Notes: generated by a model from the letters alone, not told the origin. A DNA stretch of 64,000 bases from Paraburkholderia largidicola (GCF_013426895.1 NZ_AP023174.1:3162001-3226000); one strand, 5' to 3'. Counted from the stretch's first letter, positions 17,759 through 25,467 are shown. Numbers and translations: made by a program.

Positions 17759-19606
17759 ATGCTTCTAGCGACACGCTGTCCCTTCTGCGAAACCGTTTTC
17801 AGGCTCCAGCCGGAGCAGCTCACGCTGCGCCGCGGACTCGTGCGTTGTGGTCACTGCAAAGAAGTGTTCGATGCGTCGAGCAGCCTGTTCGACGTGAGCG
17901 ACGGCGTGAGCGTCGACAAGGCGAAGCACGTCACAATCGACGACGTGACGGCGCATACGCTCGAAACACTCGCCAATGGCGGCATGGCGCCAGCGCAGGA
18001 AGCAACGCCTGCTGTCGATGTACCGCCCGCGCCCGTCGCGATGCCCGTTGTGACGCACGCGGAAGAAGCAGTCACGCCGCAGCCGGCAGAAGCGTCCGAC
18101 GCGCGCCTGGCTGAGCCGCATGTCGGCAGCAGTGAAACTGCACACACGGAATCGGCGTCCGCCGAACAACACGCCGAGCACACCGCTGCGCAAGTCGCGC
18201 CGCCGGACGTCGATGTCGAAGCGCGACACGAAGCTGCCGTCCAGGCTTCGCCCGTAGCGGAGCCGTCCGCGGAAGCCGGGTCGGCGCGTGTCGAACCATC
18301 GTTCCCTGCAGGCGAAACTCAACCCGCATCGTCGGCGGATAAGGCTGACTTCCGCGCCGAGGCGTGGAACCCGTGGGCGCCCGCGCCCGACGCATCGATC
18401 GATCGGCGCATCCGCCACAACGCGTCGACTATTCCGTTCAATCCGGTCACGATCCCGCGTTCCGCGCAACCGCCGCTCACGCTCGAACTCACCGAATCGC
18501 AACCGTTGCAGCTCGACAAGGCAATCGCGCGCGAGCCGGTCGGACCCGAGCCGCACAGCGAAGCGCCTGTCGAAGCGAAACCGGAAGCGCCCGTCGCCGC
18601 GCAAGCTGCGGCAAACGTCGAGCCGGCTGTCGAGGCGCAAGCTGAGCCCAGATTCGAACAAGCGGCTCAGAAAGCGGAACCGGTCTCCGGCGCAACGCCC
18701 GCACACGAAGCCGAGCCTGCCGTCCACGAGCCGTCGCACGCGTGGCACGTGCCCGAGTCTCTTCGCGAGCCTGCCGAGGCGCGCCTCGATCAGACCGCGA
18801 ACGAAACGAAGCGTGAGCCGGAAGCGCCGCTGCACGACGCATTCGACGACGCGTTGCACGAATCGCGTCGGGACGAGCGCGCCAAGCCCGTGTTCGAAGA
18901 CGAAGAGCGCACTGTCATCCCGTCCGCCGAGCATGCCGGCCATGCAGAACAGCACCGCGAACGGGAACGCGAACCCTACTTCGGCGCGCCGTCGGCGGAA
19001 CCCGATCTCGAGCCGCGCTTCGGCGCAGCCGCGCGCGAACCCTACGGCACCCCTTTCGCCGCTACACCCGAAAGCGGAGACGACGCATTCGCCGTCACGC
19101 GCGAACCGCGCCAGGCCGAGTCGAGCCGCATCGTGTGGCATATTCTGGGCGGTGTCGCGGCGGGTCTGCTTGGCTTTCTGCTGCTCGTGCAGCTTGCCTG
19201 GTGGCAGCGCGAAACCGTGATGGTCGCGTGGCCCGATACGCAGCCGCTGTTCGTGAAAGCCTGCTCGCATCTCGGATGCAAGGTCGAGCCGCCGCGCGAT
19301 ATCGACGGTTTGCTGGTCGAGCCGTCGGATCTGCGGCAGGTCGACGGTCCGCACAAGCTCGAACTGAAGATGCCGCTGCGCAACCGCTTCGATCTCGCGC
19401 TCGCGTATCCCGCCGTCGAACTGACGCTGCTCGACGAGAACAACAACATCGCCGTGCGGCGCGTGCTGTGGCCGCAAGACTATGTGAAACCCGGCACGCC
19501 GATCGCGGCGGGCCTGCCCGCCCGCACGACGCAGACGATGATCGTGCGCCTCGACACCGGCGACGCCGTCGCCTCGAATTTCCGCGTGCAGATCTTCTAT
19601 CCGTAA
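17759..19606 (+). CDS. zinc-ribbon / DUF3426 single-pass membrane protein with long disordered linker
   Basis: A 615-residue protein with three parts. Residues 1-45 are an MJ0042-type zinc ribbon with Cys7, Cys10, Cys30 and Cys33 (CPFC...CGHC) facing the cytoplasm. Residues about 60-455 are a low-complexity linker dominated by Glu, Ala, Pro, Arg and His. A transmembrane helix at about 458-480 (GGVAAGLLGFLLLVQLAWW) is followed by a C-terminal DUF3426 domain with an envelope-side fold, including a CxxxxC pair (KACSHLGCKVEPP). This zinc-ribbon plus DUF3426 architecture is widespread in betaproteobacteria with no settled function. It lies between prmA and tpx, probably with its own promoter in the 59-base gap. 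Confidence 0.9.
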   Translation: MLLATRCPFCETVFRLQPEQLTLRRGLVRCGHCKEVFDASSSLFDVSDGVSVDKAKHVTIDDVTAHTLETLANGGMAPAQEATPAVDVPPAPVAMPVVTHAEEAVTPQPAEASDARLAEPHVGSSETAHTESASAEQHAEHTAAQVAPPDVDVEARHEAAVQASPVAEPSAEAGSARVEPSFPAGETQPASSADKADFRAEAWNPWAPAPDASIDRRIRHNASTIPFNPVTIPRSAQPPLTLELTESQPLQLDKAIAREPVGPEPHSEAPVEAKPEAPVAAQAAANVEPAVEAQAEPRFEQAAQKAEPVSGATPAHEAEPAVHEPSHAWHVPESLREPAEARLDQTANETKREPEAPLHDAFDDALHESRRDERAKPVFEDEERTVIPSAEHAGHAEQHREREREPYFGAPSAEPDLEPRFGAAAREPYGTPFAATPESGDDAFAVTREPRQAESSRIVWHILGGVAAGLLGFLLLVQLAWWQRETVMVAWPDTQPLFVKACSHLGCKVEPPRDIDGLLVEPSDLRQVDGPHKLELKMPLRNRFDLALAYPAVELTLLDENNNIAVRRVLWPQDYVKPGTPIAAGLPARTTQTMIVRLDTGDAVASNFRVQIFYP

Positions 19607-19699
19607 CGGACCGATCTGCGGCGCGCGCAGGTTATCCGCGGGCCCGGCGAGAACCGGGCGCGCATCCCGTCAATCCCTGACGAATCTTCGGAGCACAAC

Positions 19700-20200
19700 A
19701 TGAGTCAAGTCACGCTGGGTGGCAACCCGATCGAAGTCGCTGGCACGTTCCCGTCCGTGGGCCAGGCCGCCCCCGCCTTCTCGCTGGTCGGCAAGGATCT
19801 CAAGCCGCTGACGCTCGCCGATTTCGCGGGCAAGCGCAAGGTGCTGAACATCGTCCCGAGCCTCGACACGCCGACCTGCGCCACCTCCACGCGCAAGTTC
19901 AACGAAGCCGCCGCCAAGCTGAGCAACACGGCTGTGATCGTCGTGTCGGGCGATCTGCCGTTCGCGGCTTCGCGCTTCTGCACGACGGAAGGCATCGAAA
20001 ACGTCGTGACGGCGTCGACCTTCCGCGGCCATGAGTTCGCGCAGGCGTACGGCGTCGACGTGACGAGCGGTCCGCTGACGGGCCTGACGGCGCGCGCCGT
20101 GGTGGTCGTCGACGAAAACGACAAGGTCGTCCACGCCGAACTCGTCAGCGAAATCAAGAACGAGCCGAACTACGACGCAGCGCTCGCCGCGCTGAAGTAA
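19700..20200 (+). CDS. tpx: thiol peroxidase (atypical 2-Cys peroxiredoxin)
   Basis: Reduces hydrogen peroxide and alkyl hydroperoxides. The 166 residues show the Tpx motifs [15 protein letters not shown] with peroxidatic Cys60 and SRFCTTEG with resolving Cys94, the spacing expected for the intramolecular disulfide of this family. Located after the DUF3426 gene, with a Shine-Dalgarno GGAG before the ATG. A very strong hairpin follows. Confidence 0.96.
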   Translation: MSQVTLGGNPIEVAGTFPSVGQAAPAFSLVGKDLKPLTLADFAGKRKVLNIVPSLDTPTCATSTRKFNEAAAKLSNTAVIVVSGDLPFAASRFCTTEGIENVVTASTFRGHEFAQAYGVDVTSGPLTGLTARAVVVVDENDKVVHAELVSEIKNEPNYDAALAALK

Positions 20201-20219
20201 GCTTCATACTTGCGTCGAC

Positions 20220-20257
20220 ACAGCGCCGCGCCCGTTTCACTCCGGGCGCGGCGCTGT
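20220..20257 (+). terminator. strong hairpin downstream of tpx
   Basis: Perfect 15-bp GC-rich stem (20220-20234 with 20243-20257, 8-base loop), 20 bases past the tpx stop. The U-rich stretch (CCCTTTTTCC) is about 15 bases further on, so termination may be imperfect or the structure may mainly protect the mRNA end. Confidence 0.65.
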
Positions 20258-20309
20258 CACATCGTCGCACCCTTTTTCCATCCGACCGACACTTATAGGA
20301 ACGCTCGCC

Positions 20310-21254
20310 TTGGCTACGCTGATTTGCGGCTCGCTCGCCTACGACAACATCATGACCTTCGAAGGGCGCTTTCGGGAGCACATCCTGCCGGAGCAGGTCC
20401 ACATCCTGAACGTCAGCTTCCTGGTGCCGACGATGCGCCGCGAGTTTGGCGGCTGCGCGGGAAATATCGCCTACTCGCTGCATCTGCTCGGCGGTGACGC
20501 GCGCATCATGGCGACGCTCGGCGCCGTCGATGCGCAGGTGTACATCGACCGTCTCGACACGCTCGGCCTGTCGAAAGAGCACGTGCGCGTGCTGCCCGAC
20601 ACGTACTCGGCGCAGGCGATGATCACGACCGACCTCGAGAACAATCAGATCACGGCATTCCACCCGGGCGCGATGATGCAGTCGCATCTGAACCGCGCGG
20701 ACCAGCCTGGCGTGAAGCTCGGGATCGTCGCGCCGGACGGCTTCGACGGCATGATCCAGCACTCCGAACAGTTCGCAGCGGCGGGCATTCCGTTCATCTT
20801 CGATCCGGGCCAAGGGCTGCCCCTCTTCGACGGCGCGTCGCTGCGCCGCATGATTGAACTTGCCACCTACGTCGCAGTCAATGATTACGAAGCTGCGCTG
20901 GTGAGCAACAAGACGGGCTGGTCGATCGAAGAGATTGCGAGCCACGTCGATGCGCTGATCGTGACGCGCGGCGAGCACGGGGCGCAGATTCACCATGCAG
21001 ACGGCATCGAAGAGATTCCGGCCGTCAAGGCAAAGCAGGTACTGGACCCCACGGGTTGCGGCGATGCGTTCCGGGGTGGCCTGCTGTACGGCATCGAGAA
21101 GGGTCTGGGTTGGGCGACCACCGGCCGTCTCGCGAGCCTGATGGGCGCGCTCAAGATCGAGCATCAAGGGCCGCAGAACTATGCGCCTTCGCGCACGGAG
21201 ATCAACGAACGGTTCAAGCAGGCATTCGGTTACGAACTGCCGCAGGGCGCCTGA
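20310..21254 (+). CDS. PfkB-family nucleoside kinase (adenosine/ribokinase-like)
   Basis: ATP-dependent kinase of 314 residues in the ribokinase fold. Seen: N-terminal LICGSLAYDN, the PfkB signature 1 region EFGGCAGNIAYSLHLLGG, and signature 2 DPTGCGDAFRGGLLYG with the catalytic Asp and anion hole. Residues around RREFGGCAGN closely recall a Burkholderia thailandensis nucleoside kinase that phosphorylates adenosine, inosine and guanosine, so a purine nucleoside is the likeliest substrate. That recognition is from memory. The start codon is TTG at 20310, preceded by AGGA. Confidence 0.88.
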   Translation: MATLICGSLAYDNIMTFEGRFREHILPEQVHILNVSFLVPTMRREFGGCAGNIAYSLHLLGGDARIMATLGAVDAQVYIDRLDTLGLSKEHVRVLPDTYSAQAMITTDLENNQITAFHPGAMMQSHLNRADQPGVKLGIVAPDGFDGMIQHSEQFAAAGIPFIFDPGQGLPLFDGASLRRMIELATYVAVNDYEAALVSNKTGWSIEEIASHVDALIVTRGEHGAQIHHADGIEEIPAVKAKQVLDPTGCGDAFRGGLLYGIEKGLGWATTGRLASLMGALKIEHQGPQNYAPSRTEINERFKQAFGYELPQGA

Positions 21255-21341
21255 TGTAGTCGGGTGAGCCCGCTGCGCATACGCCGCGCCTGACCGCTCG
21301 GGTTTGAGGGGCTCGAAACGAGCCTGTTTGGAGTCAAGGGA

Positions 21342-21830
21342 ATGAAAACAACGAGTCGTATGTTGAGTCACCTGGTACTGGGCGCGGTGATCGCGAGTTC
21401 GCTCGCCATGACGGGCTGTGCGTACAACAGCAGTTCCGCTGATGTGTATACGTCGTCGCAGGCGCAGCGCGAAGAGACGGTGCGCATGGGCGTCGTCGAC
21501 AGCGTGCGGGCGGTGAAGATCAGCTCGAACAATGGCCAGCCTAGTGGCATTGGGGCGATTGGTGGCGGCGCGCTTGGCGCGGTGGCGGGCAGTGCGATAG
21601 GCGGCGGGCGCGGGTCGATCCTGACGGGTATCGTTGGCGGCCTGGCGGGCGCTGTCGCGGGTAATACGATCGAGAACAGCACGGCGATGCGAGATGGCGT
21701 CGAGATTACCGTGCGGCTCGACAATGGCGATATGCGCGCCATTACGCAAAGCGCCACGGGTGAGATTTTTCGCGCTGGCGAGAGGGTTCGGTTGCTGTCG
21801 AGTGGTGGTGTGACTCGCGTTACGCATTGA
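21342..21830 (+). CDS. glycine-zipper outer-membrane lipoprotein (SlyB/Pcp-like)
   Basis: Lipoprotein of 162 residues. The signal peptide ends in LAMTGC, with lipidated Cys26 and no Asp at +2, so outer-membrane sorting is expected. Residues about 65-105 form a glycine-zipper 2TM segment (repeated GxxxG: GGALGAVAGSAIGG, GIVGGLAGAVAGN). A small C-terminal beta domain with VEITVRLDNGDMRAI follows. Family members stabilise the outer membrane and some are under PhoP control; nothing in the sequence shows that here. It is followed by a clear terminator, then the accessory island. Confidence 0.9.
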   Translation: MKTTSRMLSHLVLGAVIASSLAMTGCAYNSSSADVYTSSQAQREETVRMGVVDSVRAVKISSNNGQPSGIGAIGGGALGAVAGSAIGGGRGSILTGIVGGLAGAVAGNTIENSTAMRDGVEITVRLDNGDMRAITQSATGEIFRAGERVRLLSSGGVTRVTH

Positions 21831-21883
21831 GCTTTTCTGGTTTCCCTGCCGGCGGCGTGGAAGCGCTGTGACGGCAACCTCAC

Positions 21884-21917
21884 ACGCATGTGCTCCCCTG
21901 TGCATGCGTTTTTTTTT
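21884..21917 (+). terminator. intrinsic terminator after the glycine-zipper lipoprotein gene
   Basis: Stem ACGCATG / CATGCGT (21884-21890 with 21903-21909), extendable with G-U pairs, followed by a run of nine T. It marks the end of the core operon and the start of the island flank. Confidence 0.85.
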
Positions 21918-22053
21918 GCCTTCTGGGGCGGCGGGCCCCTTCGTTGTGGTTGATTTTGTCTGTTTGTTGATCGGGTTTGTGGGTTTGGGGTGCTCGCGCG
22001 CGAGGCAGTGGTTTTGCGAGGTTTGCCTTTGCGGTAGTAGCACACGTGCTTTG

Positions 22054-22136
22054 CTTCTGCGCTGGCATCCGCGATTTGCCTTCGTGCTTCAAGCGTCGCC
22101 CCTGTGCGGGGCGGCACCTACTTTTCTTTGCCGCCG
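22054..22136 (-). repeat. palindromic repeat copy 1, outer half (split by the IS481-family element)
   Basis: Read on the minus strand, this segment starts CGGCGGCAAAGAAAAGTAGG, continues GTGCCGCCCCGCACAGGGGC and ends with GCGGATGCCAGCGCA. The same sequence occurs at 25308-25388. The matching inner half lies at 23415-23460 on the other side of the IS. The bases between 21918 and 22053 are T/G-rich and contain no gene that I can support. Confidence 0.8.
22131..22136. repeat. target site duplication CCGCCG, left of the IS481-family element
   Basis: CCGCCG lies directly outside both ends of the IS481-family element (22131-22136 and 23415-23420). The intact repeat at 25266-25388 has the motif only once at the equivalent place (TTTG-CCGCCG-CAAA on its minus strand), so this is a genuine 6-bp duplication. 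Confidence 0.85.
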
Positions 22137-23414
22137 TGTACAGACTGGAGACATCGCTGACAGGTGTACAGGGACATGACTGACACTTTCGGGTAATCAA
22201 ACGCCCGGATTCCAACCATGCCCTGGGATGTAAAAGACACCATGAATCGTCGCGAAGATTTCGTCTGCGAGGCCGCCACACAGGCGGTCCCGTTCAGCGA
22301 GCTATGCCGTAAATTCAAGATCACCCGCCAGACCGGCTACAAGTGGCTCGCCCGCCACAAGTCTGAGGGTAGCAAGGGGCTGGCCGACCGCTCCCGGCGC
22401 CCGCATCACAGCCCCACACGCTCACCGGAGCACATCGAGGCACTGGTGCTGGACCTGCGCCGCCAGCATGGCTGGGGCGGACGCAAGATCGCACGGCGCC
22501 TGCGCGATCTGGGCCAGATTGAGGTTCCCGCGCCCGCCACCATCACCGAGATCCTGCGACGCCACGGGCTCATTGATGAACAGGCGTCCCGCCAGCGCCA
22601 GCACTGGCAACGCTTCGAGCACGAGCATCCGAACTCGTTGTGGCAGATGGACTTCAAGGGCGACTTCCCGACCCTGGAGAGCGGGCGCTGCGCGCCGCTG
22701 ACGGTCATCGATGACCACTCGCGCTACAACATCGTGCTGAGCGCCTGCGCGCGCACCACCACCGGGATCGTGCAGGCAGAGCTTGAGCGGGCGTTTCGCT
22801 GCTACGGACTGCCATCGCGCATCAACACCGACAACGGCGCGCCGTGGGGCTCGCCCAGTGCGCCGGGGCAGCTCACCGAGCTCGCGGTCTGGCTGATCCG
22901 GCTGGGCATCCAGGTGAGCTACAGCCGCCCGTATCACCCGCAGACCAATGGCAAGGATGAACGGTTTCACCGCTCGCTGAAGGCCGAAGTGCTGGAGCGG
23001 CACACGTTCACCACGCACGCGCACGTGCAGCAGGTACTGGATCGCTGGCGGCAGGTGTACAACACCGAGCGTCCGCATGAGGCACTGGACATGGCGGTGC
23101 CGGTCACCCGCTACGCGTGCAGCCTGCGCAGGATGCCGGAGCGGCTGCCCGAGCCCGAATACGGTTGCGGCGATGAAGTGCTACAGGTCAATGCAAGCGG
23201 CGTGGTGCGCGTGCGAGGCGAGAAAGTGAAGCTCTCGATTGCGCTCAAGGGGCTGCAGGTGGCAGCCCGCCCGAGCGAAGAAGACGACGGGGTGATCGAG
23301 ATCTGGTTCGCCCATCAGCGAGTCGCAAAACTTGACCTGAAGACAGTAAAACCCTGACCATCATGTGTCAGCGATGTCTCTGTACATGTGTCAACCATGT
23401 CTCCAGTCTGTACA
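22137..23414 (+). mobile_element. IS481-family insertion sequence, complete, 1278 bp
   Basis: Bounded by inverted repeats beginning TGTACAGACTGGAGACAT (perfect for 18 bases, then imperfect to about 52). It carries one transposase gene and is flanked by a 6-bp duplication CCGCCG. Each terminus contains two related tandem sub-repeats of the form TGTACAG-n-GACAT-nnn-TGACA, probably paired transposase binding sites. The element sits in the centre of a palindromic dispersed repeat. The open reading frame is intact, so it may still be active. Confidence 0.92.
22218..23357 (+). CDS. IS481-family transposase
   Basis: DDE transposase of 379 residues. N-terminal helix-turn-helix (FSELCRKFKITRQTGYKWLARH) and a second HTH region (GGRKIARRLRD...PAPATITEILRRHG) precede an rve integrase core. 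The catalytic residues are Asp in WQMDFKGDF, Asp in INTDNGAPWG and Glu in NGKDERFHRSLK. The MPWDVKDTMNRREDF start is typical of IS481 transposases. No frameshift is needed and no internal stop is seen. The initiation site lacks a strong Shine-Dalgarno, common for transposases. Confidence 0.95.
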   Translation: MPWDVKDTMNRREDFVCEAATQAVPFSELCRKFKITRQTGYKWLARHKSEGSKGLADRSRRPHHSPTRSPEHIEALVLDLRRQHGWGGRKIARRLRDLGQIEVPAPATITEILRRHGLIDEQASRQRQHWQRFEHEHPNSLWQMDFKGDFPTLESGRCAPLTVIDDHSRYNIVLSACARTTTGIVQAELERAFRCYGLPSRINTDNGAPWGSPSAPGQLTELAVWLIRLGIQVSYSRPYHPQTNGKDERFHRSLKAEVLERHTFTTHAHVQQVLDRWRQVYNTERPHEALDMAVPVTRYACSLRRMPERLPEPEYGCGDEVLQVNASGVVRVRGEKVKLSIALKGLQVAARPSEEDDGVIEIWFAHQRVAKLDLKTVKP

Positions 23415-23420
23415 CCGCCG
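23415..23420. repeat. target site duplication CCGCCG, right of the IS481-family element
   Basis: Right-hand copy of the 6-bp duplication described at 22131-22136. Confidence 0.85.
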
Positions 23421-23460
23421 CAAAGAAAAGTAGGCAAAAGAAAGCGGCTCACACCGCCAG
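23415..23460 (-). repeat. palindromic repeat copy 1, inner half
   Basis: On the plus strand this reads CCGCCGCAAAGAAAAGTAGG, then CAAAAGAAAGCGGCTCACACCGCCAG. It is the exact reverse complement of 25266-25311 in the intact second copy. Joined to 22054-22130 it recreates one complete repeat. Confidence 0.82.
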
Positions 23461-23582
23461 CACGTGTTCTTATCCAGGGCTCCCCAACGTCCCCATTCTT
23501 CATGCGGCATTACCCTGGCCGGTGCTCGTTGCGAACGCTTTGAATGGACGCCTCACCGGCTCCAGACACCCGCACAAGGGCC

Positions 23583-23736
23583 AGCGGCAACGAATGGTTA
23601 TTGCCGCTCAGGTGGCAAACGGTGTGTAGGTTGTCGCACCGCACAGGTCAGTGCTCCTACCAGAAACACCAGCCTTGCTACCCAGCCCGGAGTGATGCGC
23701 GTATGGCGCGAAAGCCTAAACACCGTTTGCCACCTG
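23583..23736. repeat. large stem-loop structure in the core
   Basis: Two structures. First, AGCGGCAA / TTGCCGCT at about 23583-23608 with a 10-base loop. Second, 22-base arms at 23609-23630 (CAGGTGGCAAACGGTGTGTAGG begins here) and 23715-23736 matching at 21 of 22 positions, enclosing an 84-base loop. The single mismatch is a G/T transition-like change in the loop-proximal part. It could fold as RNA or as extruded single-stranded DNA. Confidence 0.65.
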
Positions 23737-23828
23737 GACGGCAGAGGACTGTCTGGCACGGCGTGCCGCGACGCGGGGGCATGAAGCGGGTGAGGCGTAC
23801 AGGGAGAACGTTGGCAACGGGCGCGGAC

Positions 23829-23836
23829 TGGCGCGT
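23829..23836. repeat. target site duplication TGGCGCGT, left of the IS256-family element
   Basis: TGGCGCGT is present exactly at 23829-23836 and 25208-25215, directly outside the inverted termini. An 8-bp duplication is the norm for the IS256 family. Confidence 0.92.
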
Positions 23837-25207
23837 GGGCCTATCCGTCATTTTGTGGGCGAGGCATATCATGAGAGGTAAAAGTCATGGATATGCCAAT
23901 GAAGAAGAAACGCACGGTGGCGTCTCAGGCAGCGGCCCGAGGGCCGCTGCCTGAACTGCCCAAGGCACTGCTGGACGAACTGGTCAAAGGGCCGATGACG
24001 CCAGGCGAGGTGCAGGATCTGATGCTGGCGTTTAACAAGGCGATTATCGAACGCGCGATGGGTGCGGAGATGAATCTGCATCTGGGGTATCCGCCGGGCG
24101 AATCCAAACCCGCTGGCCAGGCCAACGAGCGCAACGGCGCCAGCCGCAAGACGGTCATCACCGATCGTGGCGTCGTCCGGGTCGAGTTGCCGCGCGACCG
24201 CGACGGCAGCTTCGAGCCGATCCTGATCCCCAAACACGAACGCCGCTTCACCGGCTTTGACGAGCGCATCATCGCGATGTACGCGCGTGGCATGAGCGTG
24301 CGTGAGATCCAGGCCTTTCTGGCCGAGAGCTACGGCACCGAGGTGTCGCCCGATTTCATCAGTTCGGTCACCGACGAGGTGATGGCCGAAACGCTGGCCT
24401 GGCAGAACCGTCCGCTCGAGACGATGTACCCGGTGGTCTTCTTCGACGCGTTGCGGGTCAAGATCCGCGATGACGGTGTGGTCAGCAACAAGGCGGTGTA
24501 TCTGGCTCTGGGCATTCAGGCGGACGGCCAGCGCGATGTGCTGGGCCTGTGGATCGAGCAGACCGAGGGCGCGAAGTTCTGGCTCAAGGTGTTCAACGAA
24601 CTCAAGACCCGCGGCTGCCAGGACATCCTGATTGCGGTCGTTGACGGCCTGAAGGGGCTGACCGACGCGATCGGCGCGGCTTATCCGAAGACGGCGGTGC
24701 AAACCTGCATCGTGCATCTGATCCGCAACAGCCTGGAATACGCGGGCTGGAAGGACCGCAAGGCCGTCGCCCAGGCGCTGCGTCCGATCTACGCAGCGGC
24801 CAGCGAAGAGGCCGCGAAGCAGGCTCTGCAAGCCTTCGCTGATGGGCCATGGGGCGCGAAATACCCGAGCATCGTGCAGTCCTGGCAGCGCGCATGGGAG
24901 CACGTCACGCCGTTCTTCGTGTTTCCACCCGAGATCCGACGGGTCGTGTACACCACGAACGCCATTGAGAGTCTGAACATGCAGTTACGCAAGATCATCA
25001 AGACCCGCGGTCACTTCCCCAATGACGATGCTGCCATCAAGCTACTCTGGCTGGCATTGCGCAACGTCCTGGCCAAAAACGTGCGCTCAGCCTTCGACTG
25101 GAAGTCAGCCATGAACCAGTTTGCTATTCTGTTTGGCGATCGATTCACGCAGGCGCGCGGCTAACGATTCCTTTAACCGCCTCGCCCACAAAAATGCGGA
25201 CAGGCTC
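23837..25207 (+). mobile_element. IS256-family insertion sequence, complete, 1371 bp
   Basis: Inverted termini of 29 bases (23837-23865 and 25179-25207) match at 24 positions, the inner GTGGGCGAGGC part perfectly. The element has one intact mutator-type transposase gene and exact 8-bp target duplications. It interrupts the core between two inverted palindromic repeats, so it arrived after that structure formed. Confidence 0.95.
23887..25164 (+). CDS. IS256-family (mutator-type) transposase
   Basis: Transposase of 425 residues. Seen: the N-terminal region with MSVREIQAFLAESYGTEVSP (helix-turn-helix-like), then the catalytic core with Asp in PVVFFDALRVKI, Asp in AVVDGLKGLTDAI, the conserved TCIVHLIRNSL, and Glu in TTNAIESLNMQLRK. 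GAGAGG precedes the ATG at 23887. Intact and of full family length, hence possibly functional. Confidence 0.96.
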   Translation: MDMPMKKKRTVASQAAARGPLPELPKALLDELVKGPMTPGEVQDLMLAFNKAIIERAMGAEMNLHLGYPPGESKPAGQANERNGASRKTVITDRGVVRVELPRDRDGSFEPILIPKHERRFTGFDERIIAMYARGMSVREIQAFLAESYGTEVSPDFISSVTDEVMAETLAWQNRPLETMYPVVFFDALRVKIRDDGVVSNKAVYLALGIQADGQRDVLGLWIEQTEGAKFWLKVFNELKTRGCQDILIAVVDGLKGLTDAIGAAYPKTAVQTCIVHLIRNSLEYAGWKDRKAVAQALRPIYAAASEEAAKQALQAFADGPWGAKYPSIVQSWQRAWEHVTPFFVFPPEIRRVVYTTNAIESLNMQLRKIIKTRGHFPNDDAAIKLLWLALRNVLAKNVRSAFDWKSAMNQFAILFGDRFTQARG

Positions 25208-25215
25208 TGGCGCGT
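25208..25215. repeat. target site duplication TGGCGCGT, right of the IS256-family element
   Basis: Right-hand copy of the 8-bp duplication described at 23829-23836. Confidence 0.92.
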
Positions 25216-25265
25216 TGCCGTGTGAAGTGTAAGAGCCTTTGGGGGCCCTCAGGCAAACACAAGAA

Positions 25266-25388
25266 CTGGCGGTGTGAGCCGCTTTCTTTTGCCTACTTTT
25301 CTTTGCGGCGGCAAAGAAAAGTAGGTGCCGCCCCGCACAGGGGCAACACTCGCGAACCGATAACATCACGCGGATGCCAGCGCAAAAG
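25266..25388 (+). repeat. palindromic dispersed repeat, copy 2 (intact)
   Basis: Begins CTGGCGGTGTGAGCCGC and is centred on a perfect 15-bp palindrome (arms 25292-25306 and 25311-25325, loop GGCG). A small GCCCC-GCACA-GGGGC hairpin follows, and the repeat ends GCGGATGCCAGCGCAAAAG. Copy 1 lies in inverted orientation at 22054-22136 plus 23415-23460. The half facing the core is identical in both copies, while the outer half diverges after the GGGGC hairpin. The remaining bases up to 25467 are A/C-rich and show nothing I can name. Confidence 0.82.
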
Positions 25389-25467
25389 ACAAACCGCGAA
25401 CGCCAACGCAACCACAAGCCAACCACCCTGCTTGCGCAGCAAAACCAAAAACCCAATACCAAAAAGC

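Larger units (their letters stand above)
23461..23836. other. non-coding core between the two inverted repeat copies, left part
   Basis: 376 bases with no gene that I can support. Open frames here are short, overlap in several phases and run without stop into the IS256 terminus. The segment holds two nested inverted repeats (see 23583-23736). With 25216-25265 it forms a reconstructed core of about 430 bases that was cut by the IS256-family element. Confidence 0.7.

Noticed and set aside
17765..19477. 570-codon minus-strand open frame
   Set aside because: Antisense to the DUF3426 gene; the zinc ribbon, membrane helix and DUF3426 domain on the plus strand are clear.
23544..23954. 136-codon plus-strand frame in the island core
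   Set aside because: It crosses the left terminus of the IS256 element and overlaps its transposase start, so it is no older than the insertion. Composition is non-coding and the region is dominated by inverted repeats.
22137..25207. Composite transposon carrying cargo
   Set aside because: The two IS elements belong to different families, each has its own target duplication, and nothing but the repeat core lies between them, so they did not move as one unit.
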